Shown here: piece by piece, positions 6,062-15,200 of the stretch
How the letters are laid out: the number at the start of each line of letters is the position of its first letter
How positions within the stretch are numbered: position 1 is the first letter of the stretch
NCBI GenBank assembly: GCA_009993495.1
Contig: JAACTI010000106.1
Location: 321-19,179 of the forward strand
DNA: 18,859 nucleotides
DNA from: Deltaproteobacteria bacterium
GTDB lineage: Bacteria; Desulfobacterota; Desulfuromonadia; Desulfuromonadales; Geopsychrobacteraceae
Reading direction: 5' to 3'
Made by a program: the position numbers and the translations under genes
The notes under the pieces: generated by a model
Seen by the model: only the letters and a program-made list of their open reading frames with translations
Told to the model about the DNA's origin: nothing
The model's database searches: none

Positions 6062-7666
6062 TCAAGGGTTCTGGATATAAGCGTTCTTGCGCGTATAGAA
6101 CCACCAGTTGAGCACCAGACAGGCGCAGTAAAAGACCGCGAACCCGTAGAGGGCGTATTCGGGGGTGGTGGCCTTGATCTGTTCGCCGAAGACCTGCGGG
6201 ATGATGAAGGCGCCATAAGCGGCGACCGCCGAGGTCCAGCCGAGGGCCGGCCCGGCCTGCTCCTTGTCGAAGATGACCGCGATGGAGCGGAAGGTCGAAC
6301 CGTTGCCGACGCCGGTGGCGGTGAAGAGGACGATAAACAGGATCAGGAAGGGGACAAAGTAGGTCTCCGGGGTGGCCGAGGCGTAGGCGGCTTTCATGAA
6401 GTAGGCGCAGCCGAGAGCCGAGGCGATCATGACGATGGAGACCCACTGGGTGACGATGGCGCCGCCGAATTTATCGGCGATTTTGCCGCCGACCGGGCGG
6501 ATCAGGGCACCGATGAAGGGGCCCATCCAGGCGAACATCAGCGCGCTCGGGCCGTTAGGGTTGACCGTGTTGTGGGTCAAAACGCCGGCGCTCAGGATAT
6601 GTGAGAAGCCGAAGATGACCTTGATCGACAGGGCGAAGGCCGCCGAGTAGCCGATAAAGCTGCCGAAAGTCATGGTGTAGATCACCGTCATCGCCCAGGT
6701 GTGCTTATTGTTGAAGATGCGGTATTGCCGGTCGAGGTTTTCACGCAGCCCACCGCTGGTGAGGTATTTCATGCCGTAGACGGTGGCGGCGATCACCAGC
6801 GGCAGCACGATCCATTTGCTGAGCAGACCCAGTCCAACCGGCTTTGGCAGCATCAGATAGAGACCGGCGACCGAGGTGACAAAGGCGATCAGCAGCAGGC
6901 CGAGAATCATGCCGAACGACTTGGGGGTCGAGGCCAGTTTAGGCGAAACCGTGTCGGTGGTGATGTTGTTCATGCCGAAGAATCCGGCAAAGGCCAGAGG
7001 GATCAAGAGCAGCAGCCAGATGTAGCCGGCGTTGTGGATGTAGGTTTCGGTGCCGGCCGGAATCTTGCCGATCAGGGTGCCGCTGGCATTGACCAGAGTC
7101 TGCGATTTGCCGCCGAACAGGCCGAAGGTCATGGACAGCGGAATCAGGATCTGCATGGTGGTGACGCCGAAGTTCCCCAGTCCCGCATTCAGGCCCAGTG
7201 AGGTGCCCTGAACCTTTTTCGGAAAGAAGAAGCTGATGTTCGACATCGAGGAGGCGAAGTTGCCGCCACCGATGCCCGAGAAGAGCGCGAGCAGGTAATA
7301 AATCTCGATCGGCGTGGCGCGGTTCTGCAACGCGATGCCGGTGCCGATCGCTGGAATCATCAAGAGCGCGGTGGTCAAAAAGATGGTGTTGCGCCCGCCG
7401 GCGATGCGGATCAGAAATGAACTCGGAATGCGCAGGGTCGCGCCGGTCAGACCGGCAATCGCCGAGAGAGTGAAGAGCTGCGACTGGCTGAAGGGGTAGC
7501 CGAGGTTGAGCATCTGCACGGTGATGATCCCCCAGTAGAGCCAGACCGCAAAACCGCAGAGCAGGCTGGGGATGGAAATCCACAGGTTACGCGAGGCGAT
7601 TTTCTTGCCGGTGGAATTCCAGAACTGCTCGTCCTCGACATCCCATTTATCCAGATTGATCGACAT
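6062..7666 (-). CDS. narK: Nitrate/nitrite transporter, NarK2-like (E. coli NarK type)
   Basis: A 534-residue major-facilitator protein whose start (WDVEDEQFWNSTGKKIASRNLWISIPSLL) follows the E. coli NarK pattern. The substrate-binding arginines of the family correspond to R79 (ATLRIPSSF) and R390 (GALIRPVGG). Glycine-rich nitrate-signature stretches are at about 131-150 (GIGGGNFASSMSNISFFFPK) and 450-465 (TGVGNGSTFR). E. coli NarK is about 463 residues; here an extra segment of about 75 residues (about 240-318) lies between helices 6 and 7 and carries two additional hydrophobic helices, with a smaller insertion near 355-375. The likely role is nitrate uptake coupled to nitrite export across the inner membrane. 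The ATG at 7664-7666 is chosen for AAGGAG, which overlaps the stop of the preceding transporter gene; only 4 nt separate the genes. Confidence 0.93.
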   Translation of the reverse strand: MSINLDKWDVEDEQFWNSTGKKIASRNLWISIPSLLCGFAVWLYWGIITVQMLNLGYPFSQSQLFTLSAIAGLTGATLRIPSSFLIRIAGGRNTIFLTTALLMIPAIGTGIALQNRATPIEIYYLLALFSGIGGGNFASSMSNISFFFPKKVQGTSLGLNAGLGNFGVTTMQILIPLSMTFGLFGGKSQTLVNASGTLIGKIPAGTETYIHNAGYIWLLLLIPLAFAGFFGMNNITTDTVSPKLASTPKSFGMILGLLLIAFVTSVAGLYLMLPKPVGLGLLSKWIVLPLVIAATVYGMKYLTSGGLRENLDRQYRIFNNKHTWAMTVIYTMTFGSFIGYSAAFALSIKVIFGFSHILSAGVLTHNTVNPNGPSALMFAWMGPFIGALIRPVGGKIADKFGGAIVTQWVSIVMIASALGCAYFMKAAYASATPETYFVPFLILFIVLFTATGVGNGSTFRSIAVIFDKEQAGPALGWTSAVAAYGAFIIPQVFGEQIKATTPEYALYGFAVFYCACLVLNWWFYTRKNAYIQNP

Positions 7667-7670
7667 AATT

Positions 7671-9197
7671 TTACTCCTTGAGAGCATCTGCAATGAAAGT
7701 GGCTTTGACCTTTTCGATCTTTTTCATATCTTGCGGGTGTTTTTCGCGCATCATTTTCTGGGCGGTCAGGTGCAGCCAGAGCAGGCAGACCAGCGACAGG
7801 CCGCACATGAAGATCCAGCAGCTGCTCCAGAGCCCGGTCCATTCGAGCAGGTAGCCGAAGATGATCGGGCAGACAAAGCCGCCCAGGCCGCCGAGCACGC
7901 CGACCATACCGCCGACCACGCCGACCTCGTCGGGAAAGTAATCCGGAATCAGCTTGTACACGGCTGCCTTGCCGATTCCCCAGACGCTGCCGAGCAGAAT
8001 GATGAGGATGGCGAAGATCCAGACGTTGGCCTGAAAGAAGATCCGCGTCACCCCCTTGGCTAGCAGTTCCTTCTTCTTGACCGTCTGGCCAACCTGCACC
8101 GCCGGTTCCTGCCAGACCTGTTTGGTCGGCAGGATCAGCAGCTGGTCGTCGAAGGTGCCAATGTCCTGCGGTTTAAGCTTAAGCGGGTAAATCTTGTCAC
8201 CGACGCTGATTTCTTCGGCGCTGACCGCGGTGACCACCCCGCCTTTCCCCGCCATGATGCCGCGGCCCGGGGAGTAGATCTCCATCTTCGGCACAATCAC
8301 CAGAAAACTGATCGCCACCGAGGCGCCCAGCACCCAGTACATGATCGAGCGGCCGCCGAACCTGTCGGAGAGCCAACCGCCCAGGGCGCGGATCACGCCG
8401 GAAGGGAGACTGAAGGCCGAGGCGAAGAGCCCGGCGGTGACCAGGGGCAGGTAATAAACATTGACGAAGTAGGGCACCAGCCATTGCGAGAAGGCGACGA
8501 AGCAACCGAAGACCAGGAAGTAATAGAGTCCGAAACGCCAGACCCGCACATTCTTTAAGGGGGTCAGCATCTGGGTGAAGCTTTTGCTTGACGAGGCCGG
8601 TTTCTTGTTCTCGGCGAAGAGGAAGAAGATCACCCCCATGGTCGCCAGCATAATGGCGTAGTAGACCGGCAGCTGGCGCCAGCCTTCGAGGTGGGCGCCG
8701 TTGTTGGTCAGATGGTTGAGCAGGGTCGGGGCAAACATCGTGGTCAGGGCGGCACCGGCGTTGCCGGCCCCGAAGATCCCCAGGGCGGTGCCCTGACGTT
8801 CGCGCGGGTACCAGACCGAGGAGAAGGCGATGCCGATGGAAAAGCTGACCCCGGCCAGGCCGAAACCGAAGCTGCACAGGGCGAAGGTCAGGAAACTGTC
8901 GGCGTAGGAGAGCAGGTACATCGGCACAGCACAGATCAACAGCAGCGTGCCGTAGACCGGCTTACCGCCAAACTTGTCGGTCAGCATTCCGGCCGGCAGG
9001 CGGAAGATTGAACCGGTCAAGACCGGAATCCCCATCAACCAGCCGATTTCGATCGGTCCCCACTTGAACACCTGGTTATCGGCCAGAAAGGTCACCAGCA
9101 CGCCGTTGAACATCCAGGCCGCAAAGCAGACGGTAAAAGCCAGGGTGTTAAGAAACAGGATCTTGTGGGAGGTAACCGTCGCCTTTTGTGCCATCAT
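7671..9197 (-). CDS. narK: Nitrate transporter, NarK1-like, with a periplasmic loop insert
   Basis: A 508-residue major-facilitator protein. R66 (FRLPAGMLTDKFGG) and R270 (GVIRALGGWLSDRFGG) are at the family's nitrate-binding positions. Signature stretches are GFGLAGVSFSIGIAFSSVWYP (about 111-131) and GVVGGMVGVLGGLGGFVCP (about 426-444). It resembles the NarK1 (proton-coupled nitrate uptake) branch more than E. coli NarK; this assignment is an inference. Between predicted helices 9 and 10 lies an insert of about 80 residues (305-385) including VQVGQTVKKKELLAKG, which resembles a biotinyl/lipoyl-type beta hairpin. By MFS topology this loop faces the periplasm. Tandem ATG codons occur at 9197 and 9194, and the SD is weak (AAGGG, distant). 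The gene lies 172 bp after narI across a REP-like element and directly before the second transporter. Confidence 0.92.
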   Translation of the reverse strand: MMAQKATVTSHKILFLNTLAFTVCFAAWMFNGVLVTFLADNQVFKWGPIEIGWLMGIPVLTGSIFRLPAGMLTDKFGGKPVYGTLLLICAVPMYLLSYADSFLTFALCSFGFGLAGVSFSIGIAFSSVWYPRERQGTALGIFGAGNAGAALTTMFAPTLLNHLTNNGAHLEGWRQLPVYYAIMLATMGVIFFLFAENKKPASSSKSFTQMLTPLKNVRVWRFGLYYFLVFGCFVAFSQWLVPYFVNVYYLPLVTAGLFASAFSLPSGVIRALGGWLSDRFGGRSIMYWVLGASVAISFLVIVPKMEIYSPGRGIMAGKGGVVTAVSAEEISVGDKIYPLKLKPQDIGTFDDQLLILPTKQVWQEPAVQVGQTVKKKELLAKGVTRIFFQANVWIFAILIILLGSVWGIGKAAVYKLIPDYFPDEVGVVGGMVGVLGGLGGFVCPIIFGYLLEWTGLWSSCWIFMCGLSLVCLLWLHLTAQKMMREKHPQDMKKIEKVKATFIADALKE

Positions 9198-9265
9198 AAA
9201 GAAAACCCTTTTGGTCTGGATTCAGGAGACTACTCGTCACTTACCCCCCCAAATACTCAACTTAA

Positions 9266-9361
9266 CCCTTCTCCCTTAGGGAGAAGGTGGCCAAAGGCCG
9301 GATGAGGGGTGTCTTTGCGAACATTTCCCCCTCACCCCAGCCCTCTCCCTCAGGGAGAGGG
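9266..9361. repeat. REP/BIME-like pair of inverted palindromic units between narI and narK1
   Basis: Two head-to-head copies of a widespread type of bacterial palindromic repeat. Unit one (about 9266-9309) has CCTTCTCCC/GGGAGAAGG arms at 9267-9275 and 9279-9287, plus GGCC-AAA-GGCC at 9289-9299. Unit two (about 9326-9361) has CCCTCTCCC/GGGAGAGGG arms at 9341-9349 and 9353-9361. Read outward, each begins with a CCCCTCA-type tag. The remainder of the 172-bp spacer (9198-9265) shows no clear promoter. The position suggests an effect on mRNA decay or readthrough between narGHJI and the transporter genes. Confidence 0.8.
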
Positions 9362-9369
9362 GGGTCGCA

Positions 9370-10047
9370 TTATGAGCTCCGCCGCTGCCGATACCAGATC
9401 ACGACCTGATAGGGGCGACCCAGATAGCCGAGGGGGATGCTGACCACGTGCACCAGGCGTGAAAAGGGGAAGATTGCGACCAGCAAAAAGGCGTTGACCG
9501 CGTGCAGCTGGACGATCCACGGCAGGTTTGCCAGATAGCTGATCTGCGGGTCAAGTTTGAGCAACGACCAGAGCCAGGGGGAGACCGTGTGGACATACCA
9601 GGCACCGCCCCAGCGCAGGCTGATGGCGATGTAGACGCCGCTGGTGACCTGCACCAGCAGCACAGCCAGGAGCAACCAGTCGATGCGGCTGGTCACGGCA
9701 TTGACGCGGTCGTTGCTGACGCGGCGCAAGATCAGAATCACCAGGGCAATCAGGGTGGTGATGCCGAGGGCCATGCCGGTGACTTCGAGCAGGATCAGGC
9801 GGGCCGGCGAACCGAGCAGACTGCCCCAGCCGGCCGGGATCAGAAAGGCCAGAAAATGCGCAAGCAGGATCAGCAGGAGCGCGTAGTGCCAGGGGAGCGA
9901 GCCCCAGAAGAGCGCGCGACTCTCCAAAAACTGCGAGGATTGCGAGGACCAAGAGTAGCGGTCGATGGTATAGCGGTAGAGACCGACCCCGATCGCCAGA
10001 GCCATGGCGACATAGGGGAAGACGCCGAACAGGATCAGATCAGCCAT
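9370..10047 (-). CDS. narI: Respiratory nitrate reductase gamma subunit, dihaem cytochrome b NarI
   Basis: A 225-residue, five-helix membrane protein, the same length as E. coli NarI. The four haem-b ligand histidines are all present: H54 (LPWHYALL), H64 (LAHFLAF), H182 (QLHAVNAF) and H200 (FSRLVHVVSIPL). The C-terminal SIPLGYLGRPYQVV is typical of the family. NarI anchors NarGH to the cytoplasmic side of the inner membrane, oxidises quinol on the periplasmic side and passes electrons through two haems to the FS4 cluster of NarH, releasing protons outside. AAAAGGAG 8 nt before the ATG at 10045-10047 sets the start. The gene overlaps narJ by 8 bp. A REP-like element follows its stop. Confidence 0.97.
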   Translation of the reverse strand: MADLILFGVFPYVAMALAIGVGLYRYTIDRYSWSSQSSQFLESRALFWGSLPWHYALLLILLAHFLAFLIPAGWGSLLGSPARLILLEVTGMALGITTLIALVILILRRVSNDRVNAVTSRIDWLLLAVLLVQVTSGVYIAISLRWGGAWYVHTVSPWLWSLLKLDPQISYLANLPWIVQLHAVNAFLLVAIFPFSRLVHVVSIPLGYLGRPYQVVIWYRQRRSS

Positions 10048-10633
10048 GGGATAACTCCTTTTGCCGTGTGCTTGCAGGCAGTTCCGTTACAACAAGGTTC
10101 ATCAGATAGGTCTGCAGGGACACCAGCAACTGGCGGTAGGGATGCATCGGATTTTCGATCCCCTGGATAATCTTCTCCAGTGCCGGCAGCAGCGCATCGC
10201 CGATGATTTCGAGCTGTAAATGTTGCGTAAGGGCTTGTGCCCCCCCCGGATTGCCATGGGGGGTGGGGATTGTGCCGATGAAGCGCAGCATGACACCCAG
10301 GTGGTCGGGCAGCTCTCCCTCCGAGCTGAAATTCTGCTGATTGTAGATCTCTTGCAGCTTCATCAAAAACAGGGTGCGCGCCTGACTTTCGCCGCAGAGC
10401 TGATAGCCAACATAGGGGAAGCTGAGCGCCTGCAGATCGAAGGCCGAGGTATAGAGTTCTTCGATCTGGGCTAATTCCTGCTGTGCGAGGAAGTTGCTAA
10501 AGGGTTCAAAGTCCGCAGAGGCCTGCGGGTCAAAATCTTTTAGCTGCCGGTAACAGTCGGCTGCAAAGGTTTTGACCTGCGCATTCGGATAGCTCAGCAG
10601 TTTGCTGAAGGATAGACAGAGTTCAAAATTCAT
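10040..10633 (-). CDS. narJ: Nitrate reductase molybdenum cofactor assembly chaperone NarJ
   Basis: A protein of 197 residues starting MNFELCLSFSKLLSYPNAQVK, an all-helical TorD/NarJ-family chaperone. The segment SFPYVGYQLCGESQARTLFLMKLQEIY corresponds to the conserved family core, and DHLGVMLRFIGTIP is the usual second motif. NarJ binds apo-NarG in the cytoplasm, blocks early membrane attachment and allows insertion of the bis-MGD cofactor; it is not part of the final enzyme. The ATG at 10631-10633, 2 nt after the narH stop, is chosen. An in-frame GTG at 10642 that would overlap narH is an alternative, and no strong SD separates the two. The gene overlaps narI by 8 bp, so the three genes are translationally linked. 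Confidence 0.92.
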   Translation of the reverse strand: MNFELCLSFSKLLSYPNAQVKTFAADCYRQLKDFDPQASADFEPFSNFLAQQELAQIEELYTSAFDLQALSFPYVGYQLCGESQARTLFLMKLQEIYNQQNFSSEGELPDHLGVMLRFIGTIPTPHGNPGGAQALTQHLQLEIIGDALLPALEKIIQGIENPMHPYRQLLVSLQTYLMNLVVTELPASTRQKELSHG

Positions 10634-10635
10634 GA

Positions 10636-12123
10636 TTACCACCGCCGCTTCGGCGCTTTGCGGCTGCCAAAGCCCATCGCCTGCTTGTACTCTTCGGGAT
10701 CCATTCCGGCCTCAACCGCTTGCTCGCGCAGCAGCGGCGGCACCACAATCCGCTCCTTGATGCGGGTCAGGCTGGTCATACGATAGATGGCGTCGAGCGT
10801 GTCACGCTCAAGACCGGAAATCGTCCGCGCTCTTTCGACCTCGGCCTCGGCCAGATCGCCGACGGTCGCGGCGCGGCGCTGGAGGCGCACCGCGATCAGG
10901 CGGCGATAGACCGCCTTGACCTCCTCTTCGTTGCCGCCGGCGAAGAGCCCGGCCAGGTACATCAGCGGCAGGCGCGCTTGTTCTAAACTGGTGAAGAAAT
11001 CATCGGCGAGTTTCTGGGTGCCCTGATGGTCGGTCGAGAGCAGCGGCAACAAGGGCGGTACGTAGAAGAGCATCGGCAGGGTACGGAACTCGGGATGGAG
11101 CGGCAGGGCGATCCCCCACTGTTTGACGAACTTGTAAATCGGTGATTTCTGCGCCGCCTGGATAATCTGTTCAGCCATCCCCGCTGCGCGGGCCGCGGCG
11201 AGCACTTCCGGGTCGCAGGGGTCGAGGATCATTTCGCGTTGGGCGGCGGCCAGTTCGCCATCGGCCTTCATCGCGGTTGCTTCGATTTTGTCGGCATCAT
11301 AGAGCAGTACGCCGAGGTAGCGGATCCGTCCGACGCAGGAGTGGAAACAGGCCGGGGCTTCGCCCGCCTCCTGACGCGGGAAGCAGAGGATACATTTCTC
11401 TGATTTACCGCTGCTCCAGCCGTAATAGGTCTTCTTGTAGGGGCAGGCCGAGACGCACATCCGCCAGCCGCGGCACTTGTCCTGATTAATCAGCACGATG
11501 CCGTCTTCGCCGCGTTTGTAGATCGCGCCCGAGGGGCAACTGGCGACGCAGGCCGGGTTGCTGCAGTGGTTGCAGATGCGCGGCAGGTGGAACATCACCA
11601 TCTTCTCGATGGCGAACAGCTGCTGCTGCTGTTCGGCGCTCAGCTCGATGACGCCGGGATCGTTGGCGGCGTAGACGTTAGAGCCCGAGAGGTCATCGTC
11701 CCAGTTGGGTCCGGCTGCAATCTTCATCGGTTTGCCGCTGACCATTGAGACCGCACGCGCCGTCGGCTGATCGGTCCCCGCCGGAGCGTTGGTCAGATCG
11801 GCGTACTTGTAGGTGAAGGGCTCGTAGTAATCGTCCATGGTCGGCAGATCAGGGTTATGAAAGATCTTGCCGATGGTTGCGGCTTTTCCGCCCTGCTTGA
11901 GGCGCAGTTGGCTGCCGACCCGCTCCCAGCCACCGTGGTATTTCTCCTGGTCTTCCCATTTGGTCGGGTAGCCGGTGCCGGGTTTGGTTTCGACGTTGTT
12001 CCACCACATGTATTCATTGCCGCGGCGGTCGGTCCACAGGTTCTTGCAGGCGATGCTGCAGGTGTGGCAACCGATGCACTTGTCGAGATGAAAGACCGAT
12101 GAAACCTGTGCGCGAATATCCAT
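10636..12123 (-). CDS. narH: Respiratory nitrate reductase beta subunit NarH
   Basis: The 495-residue iron-sulfur subunit carries four cluster motifs: C16/C19/C22/C26 (CIGCHTCSIAC), C184/C187/C192/C196 (CNHCSNPACVASC), C217-W220-C223-C227 (CRGWRMCVSAC) and C244/C247/C259/C263. Trp in place of Cys at 220 is the known signature of the [3Fe-4S] cluster FS4 in NarH, so this is normal. The subunit passes electrons from NarI haem to NarG at the cytoplasmic face. There is no signal peptide, as expected. AAAGGA 8 nt before the ATG at 12121-12123 supports the start. A 103-bp spacer with paired palindromes separates it from narG; narJ begins 2 nt after its stop. Confidence 0.98.
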   Translation of the reverse strand: MDIRAQVSSVFHLDKCIGCHTCSIACKNLWTDRRGNEYMWWNNVETKPGTGYPTKWEDQEKYHGGWERVGSQLRLKQGGKAATIGKIFHNPDLPTMDDYYEPFTYKYADLTNAPAGTDQPTARAVSMVSGKPMKIAAGPNWDDDLSGSNVYAANDPGVIELSAEQQQQLFAIEKMVMFHLPRICNHCSNPACVASCPSGAIYKRGEDGIVLINQDKCRGWRMCVSACPYKKTYYGWSSGKSEKCILCFPRQEAGEAPACFHSCVGRIRYLGVLLYDADKIEATAMKADGELAAAQREMILDPCDPEVLAAARAAGMAEQIIQAAQKSPIYKFVKQWGIALPLHPEFRTLPMLFYVPPLLPLLSTDHQGTQKLADDFFTSLEQARLPLMYLAGLFAGGNEEEVKAVYRRLIAVRLQRRAATVGDLAEAEVERARTISGLERDTLDAIYRMTSLTRIKERIVVPPLLREQAVEAGMDPEEYKQAMGFGSRKAPKRRW

Positions 12124-12146
12124 AAAATAGTCCTTTATTTAGGGTC

Positions 12147-12213
12147 TGTAGGGGCGCAGCGTGCTGCGCCCGTTCTGTCGCAAAAGGCGGGCACAGCGCG
12201 CTGTGCCCCTACA
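12147..12213. repeat. Paired-palindrome (REP/BIME-like) element between narG and narH
   Basis: Outer arms TGTAGGGGC (12147-12155) and GCCCCTACA (12205-12213) enclose two near-identical palindromes: GGGCGCAGC/GCTGCGCCC (12152-12171) and GGGCACAGCG/CGCTGTGCCC (12189-12208). The whole element is a head-to-head pair of a GTAGGGGC-tagged unit. Its sequence differs from the repeat between narI and narK1. In nar mRNA either palindrome could fold as a strong hairpin between the narG stop and the narH SD. Confidence 0.8.
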
Positions 12214-12226
12214 TCATCGACAAACA

Positions 12227-15200
12227 TCACCATTGTGGTTCACCTTCCAGCTTACGCACCATGATGTAGGTGTCGCGGTTGGCGCCGGGCGGGCCCCAGT
12301 AGTTCCAAGCGTAGGTAAACTGGCCGTAGCCGCCGAGCATCAGGCTTGGTTTGAGGCGGATGCGGTTTAAACTGTTGTGCCCGCCAGCGCGCTTGTTGCC
12401 GCGCAAGGGAGATTTCGGGATGCCGATGGTGCGTTCGGTGGCGTGGTAGAGGAAAGAAATGCCGCGCGGCAGGCGCGAGCTGACAATGGCGCGGGTCACC
12501 ACCACGCCGTGATCGTTGTAGACCTCGACCCAGTCGTTGTCGAACACGCCGATCTGTTCCGCATCCTGATCGTTGATCCAGAAGGGGTGGCAGCCGCGGG
12601 AGAGGGTCAGCATGCGGTGATTATCGCTGTAGGTGGTGTGGATGCTCCACTTGCCGTGCGGGGTCAGGTAGTTGAGCATGATGCTCTTCTGGTCGCTGGT
12701 ATCGGTGGCCAGAAAATCCTGCAGCGTGCCGTGGTCCGGCTTCGGTTTGTAGGTCGGCAGATGTTCGCCGGCGGCGATATAGCCCTGATGATCCAGGTAG
12801 AAATGCTGACGGCCGGTCAGGGTGCGCCAGGGAACCAGTTTTTCGACGTTGAGACAATAGGCCGAATAGGCGCGGCCTCCGGTGTTCAGGCCGCTCCAGA
12901 TCGGGCTGTTCAAGAGGCGGCGTGGCTGAGCGGCCAGATCGGCGAAGGTCGTGCGCACCCCGCGCGTCGCAGCGGCCAGATCGGTCAGCGGCAGGCCGAC
13001 CTTTTTTTCCTCGGCTTCAAAGGCGCGAAAGGCCATCTCGCCGTTGGTCTCGGGTGCGAGCTTGAGAATAATCTCGGCGGCATCACGCGCTTCGACCAGG
13101 GTCGGATAGGTCTTGCCGTTCCAGGAGACGGTCTTGTCGCCGGCGACCATCTCATCGTAATAATCCTCAACCGACCAGGAGAGACCATGGGCACCCATCC
13201 CTTTTCGAGCCTCAGGACCTAAGGAGATGAAGCGGTTGTAAAGGTTCTTGTAGTCACGTTCCACGACCACCAGTCCGGGCATGGTCTTGCCGGGGATTGG
13301 TGCGCATTCCCCCTTGGACCAGTCCTTGATCTCGAACTGGGCCATCTCGGCCGGGGTGTCGTGCTGCAAGGGCACCGAGACGATCTCGCGGATCGGGTCG
13401 GGCAGATGGGTTTCGGCCAGGTGACTGACTTTTTTGGCCAGCCCCTTGAAGATGTCCCAGTCGCTCTTTGACTCCCAGCAGGGGGGCACCGCCGCCTGCA
13501 GCGGGTGGATGAAGGAGTGCATGTCGGTGGTGTTGAGGTCGTCCTTTTCGTACCAGGTCGCGGTCGGCAGCACGATATCCGAGTAAAGCGCCGAGGTGTC
13601 CATGCGGAAGTTGATATCGACCACCAGGTCGAGCTTGCCCTGGGGCGCGTCCTTATGCCACTTGACCTCCTTGACGAACTCTTCGGCGGTCTCGGGCGCA
13701 ATCGTGTTGGTGTGGGTCCCCAGGTAATGTTTGAGGAAATATTCATGCCCCTTGGCGCTCGACATCAGGGCGTTGCCGCGCCAGATGATCCACAGGCGCG
13801 GCCAGTTTTCGGGCGCATCGGGGTCTTCAATGGCAAACTTCATTGTCTTGTTGGCCAGCTGCTGAACCGTCCAGGCGACGATCTCCTGATTGTTTTTGGC
13901 TCCGGCGGCTTCGGCCTGCTTGACCGCTTCGATCGGGCTGCGGTCGAACTGCGGGTAAAAGGGGAGCCAGCCGTTGCGCACCGCGCGCACCTGATGATCC
14001 ATGGTGTGCCCGCCGGTGATCTGGCTCTCCTCGGCGACCGGGTTGATGCGCGCCTCGTCCGAAGTGCGCTCGTAGCGCCACTGGTCGGTGTGCACATAAT
14101 GGTAGGAGGGCGCGTTCTGAAAACGCGGCGGCTTACTCCAGTCGAGCGCCCCCATAATCGTCGCCCAGGGCGCGGCCGGGGCCAGTTTCTCCTGGCCGAC
14201 GTAATGGTTGAGGCCGCCGCCGTTCTTGCCGACACAGCCACAGAGCATCAGGGCCGAGATGCCGGCGCGGTAAATCAGGTTGGAGTGATACCAGTGGTTG
14301 GCACCGGCGCCGATGATGATCGAACATTTGCCGCCGGTCTTCTCGGCGGTGGAGGCCCATTCGCGCGCGAACTGGATGACGTTGGCGCGGTCGATACCGG
14401 TATATTTCTCCTGCCAGGCCGGGGTGTAGACGTCGTTTTCGGCATCGTAATCTGCAGGATAAGCTCCTGCCAGCCCACGCTTGACGCCGAACTGCGCCAT
14501 CAGCAGATCGAAGACCGTGGTCACCGCGACCTGGCCATGGGCGGTTGCGAGGTAACGCACCGGTACCCCGCGCTGAACCGCTTGATCGGCGGAGAAATCA
14601 TCGAAGGCGACCTGCAGCACCGCGTCGTTATCGTCCAGCAGCGAGAGCGCGGGAGAGAGATCCGCGCCGTCCTGGCCATCCTTCATTTGCAGGTTCCACT
14701 GACCTTTCTGCTCCTGCCAGCGGAAACCGAGGCTGCCGAGCGGCATGCGCGGCCCCTGGCTGGTTTCATCCCAGACCAGATACTTGAAGTTGCCGTTCTC
14801 TTCTTTGCTGTAGCGCTCCAGTTCACCGGCGCGGGCCATGCGCCCGGCGCGGTAGACGCCATTTTTCTCCTCCAGTTCGATCAGAAAGGGGGTGTCGGTG
14901 TAACGCTTGAGGTAATCGAGGAAAAAGGGTGTTTGGGCCTGATGGTGGAATTCACTGAGGATGACGTGATTGACCGCCATCCAGAAGGCACCGTCCTGCC
15001 CGGCATGGGCCGGAATCCACCAGTCGGCGTGCTTGGAGGTGATGTTGAAGTCGGGGGCGAAGACCGTGACCTTGGTGCCGTTGTGGCGTGCTTCGGACAG
15101 AAAATGCGCATCCGGGGTACGGGTCATGTCGGGATTGGAGCCGACCACGGCGATATATTTGCTGTTGTACCAGTCGGCGCTCTCGGCAACGTCGGTCTGC

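Noticed and set aside
9502..10170. Open frame of 222 codons opposite narI and narJ
   Set aside because: Gln/Asp/Gly-rich reversed membrane-protein coding. The haem-ligand pattern and overlaps of narI and narJ settle the coding strand.
10820..11400. Trp in place of Cys in the third cluster motif of NarH
   Set aside because: This is the normal [3Fe-4S] FS4 signature of NarH, not a defect.
12377..13222. Open frame of 281 codons opposite the C-terminal part of narG
   Set aside because: Antisense shadow of a certain gene, low-complexity composition, no recognisable domain.
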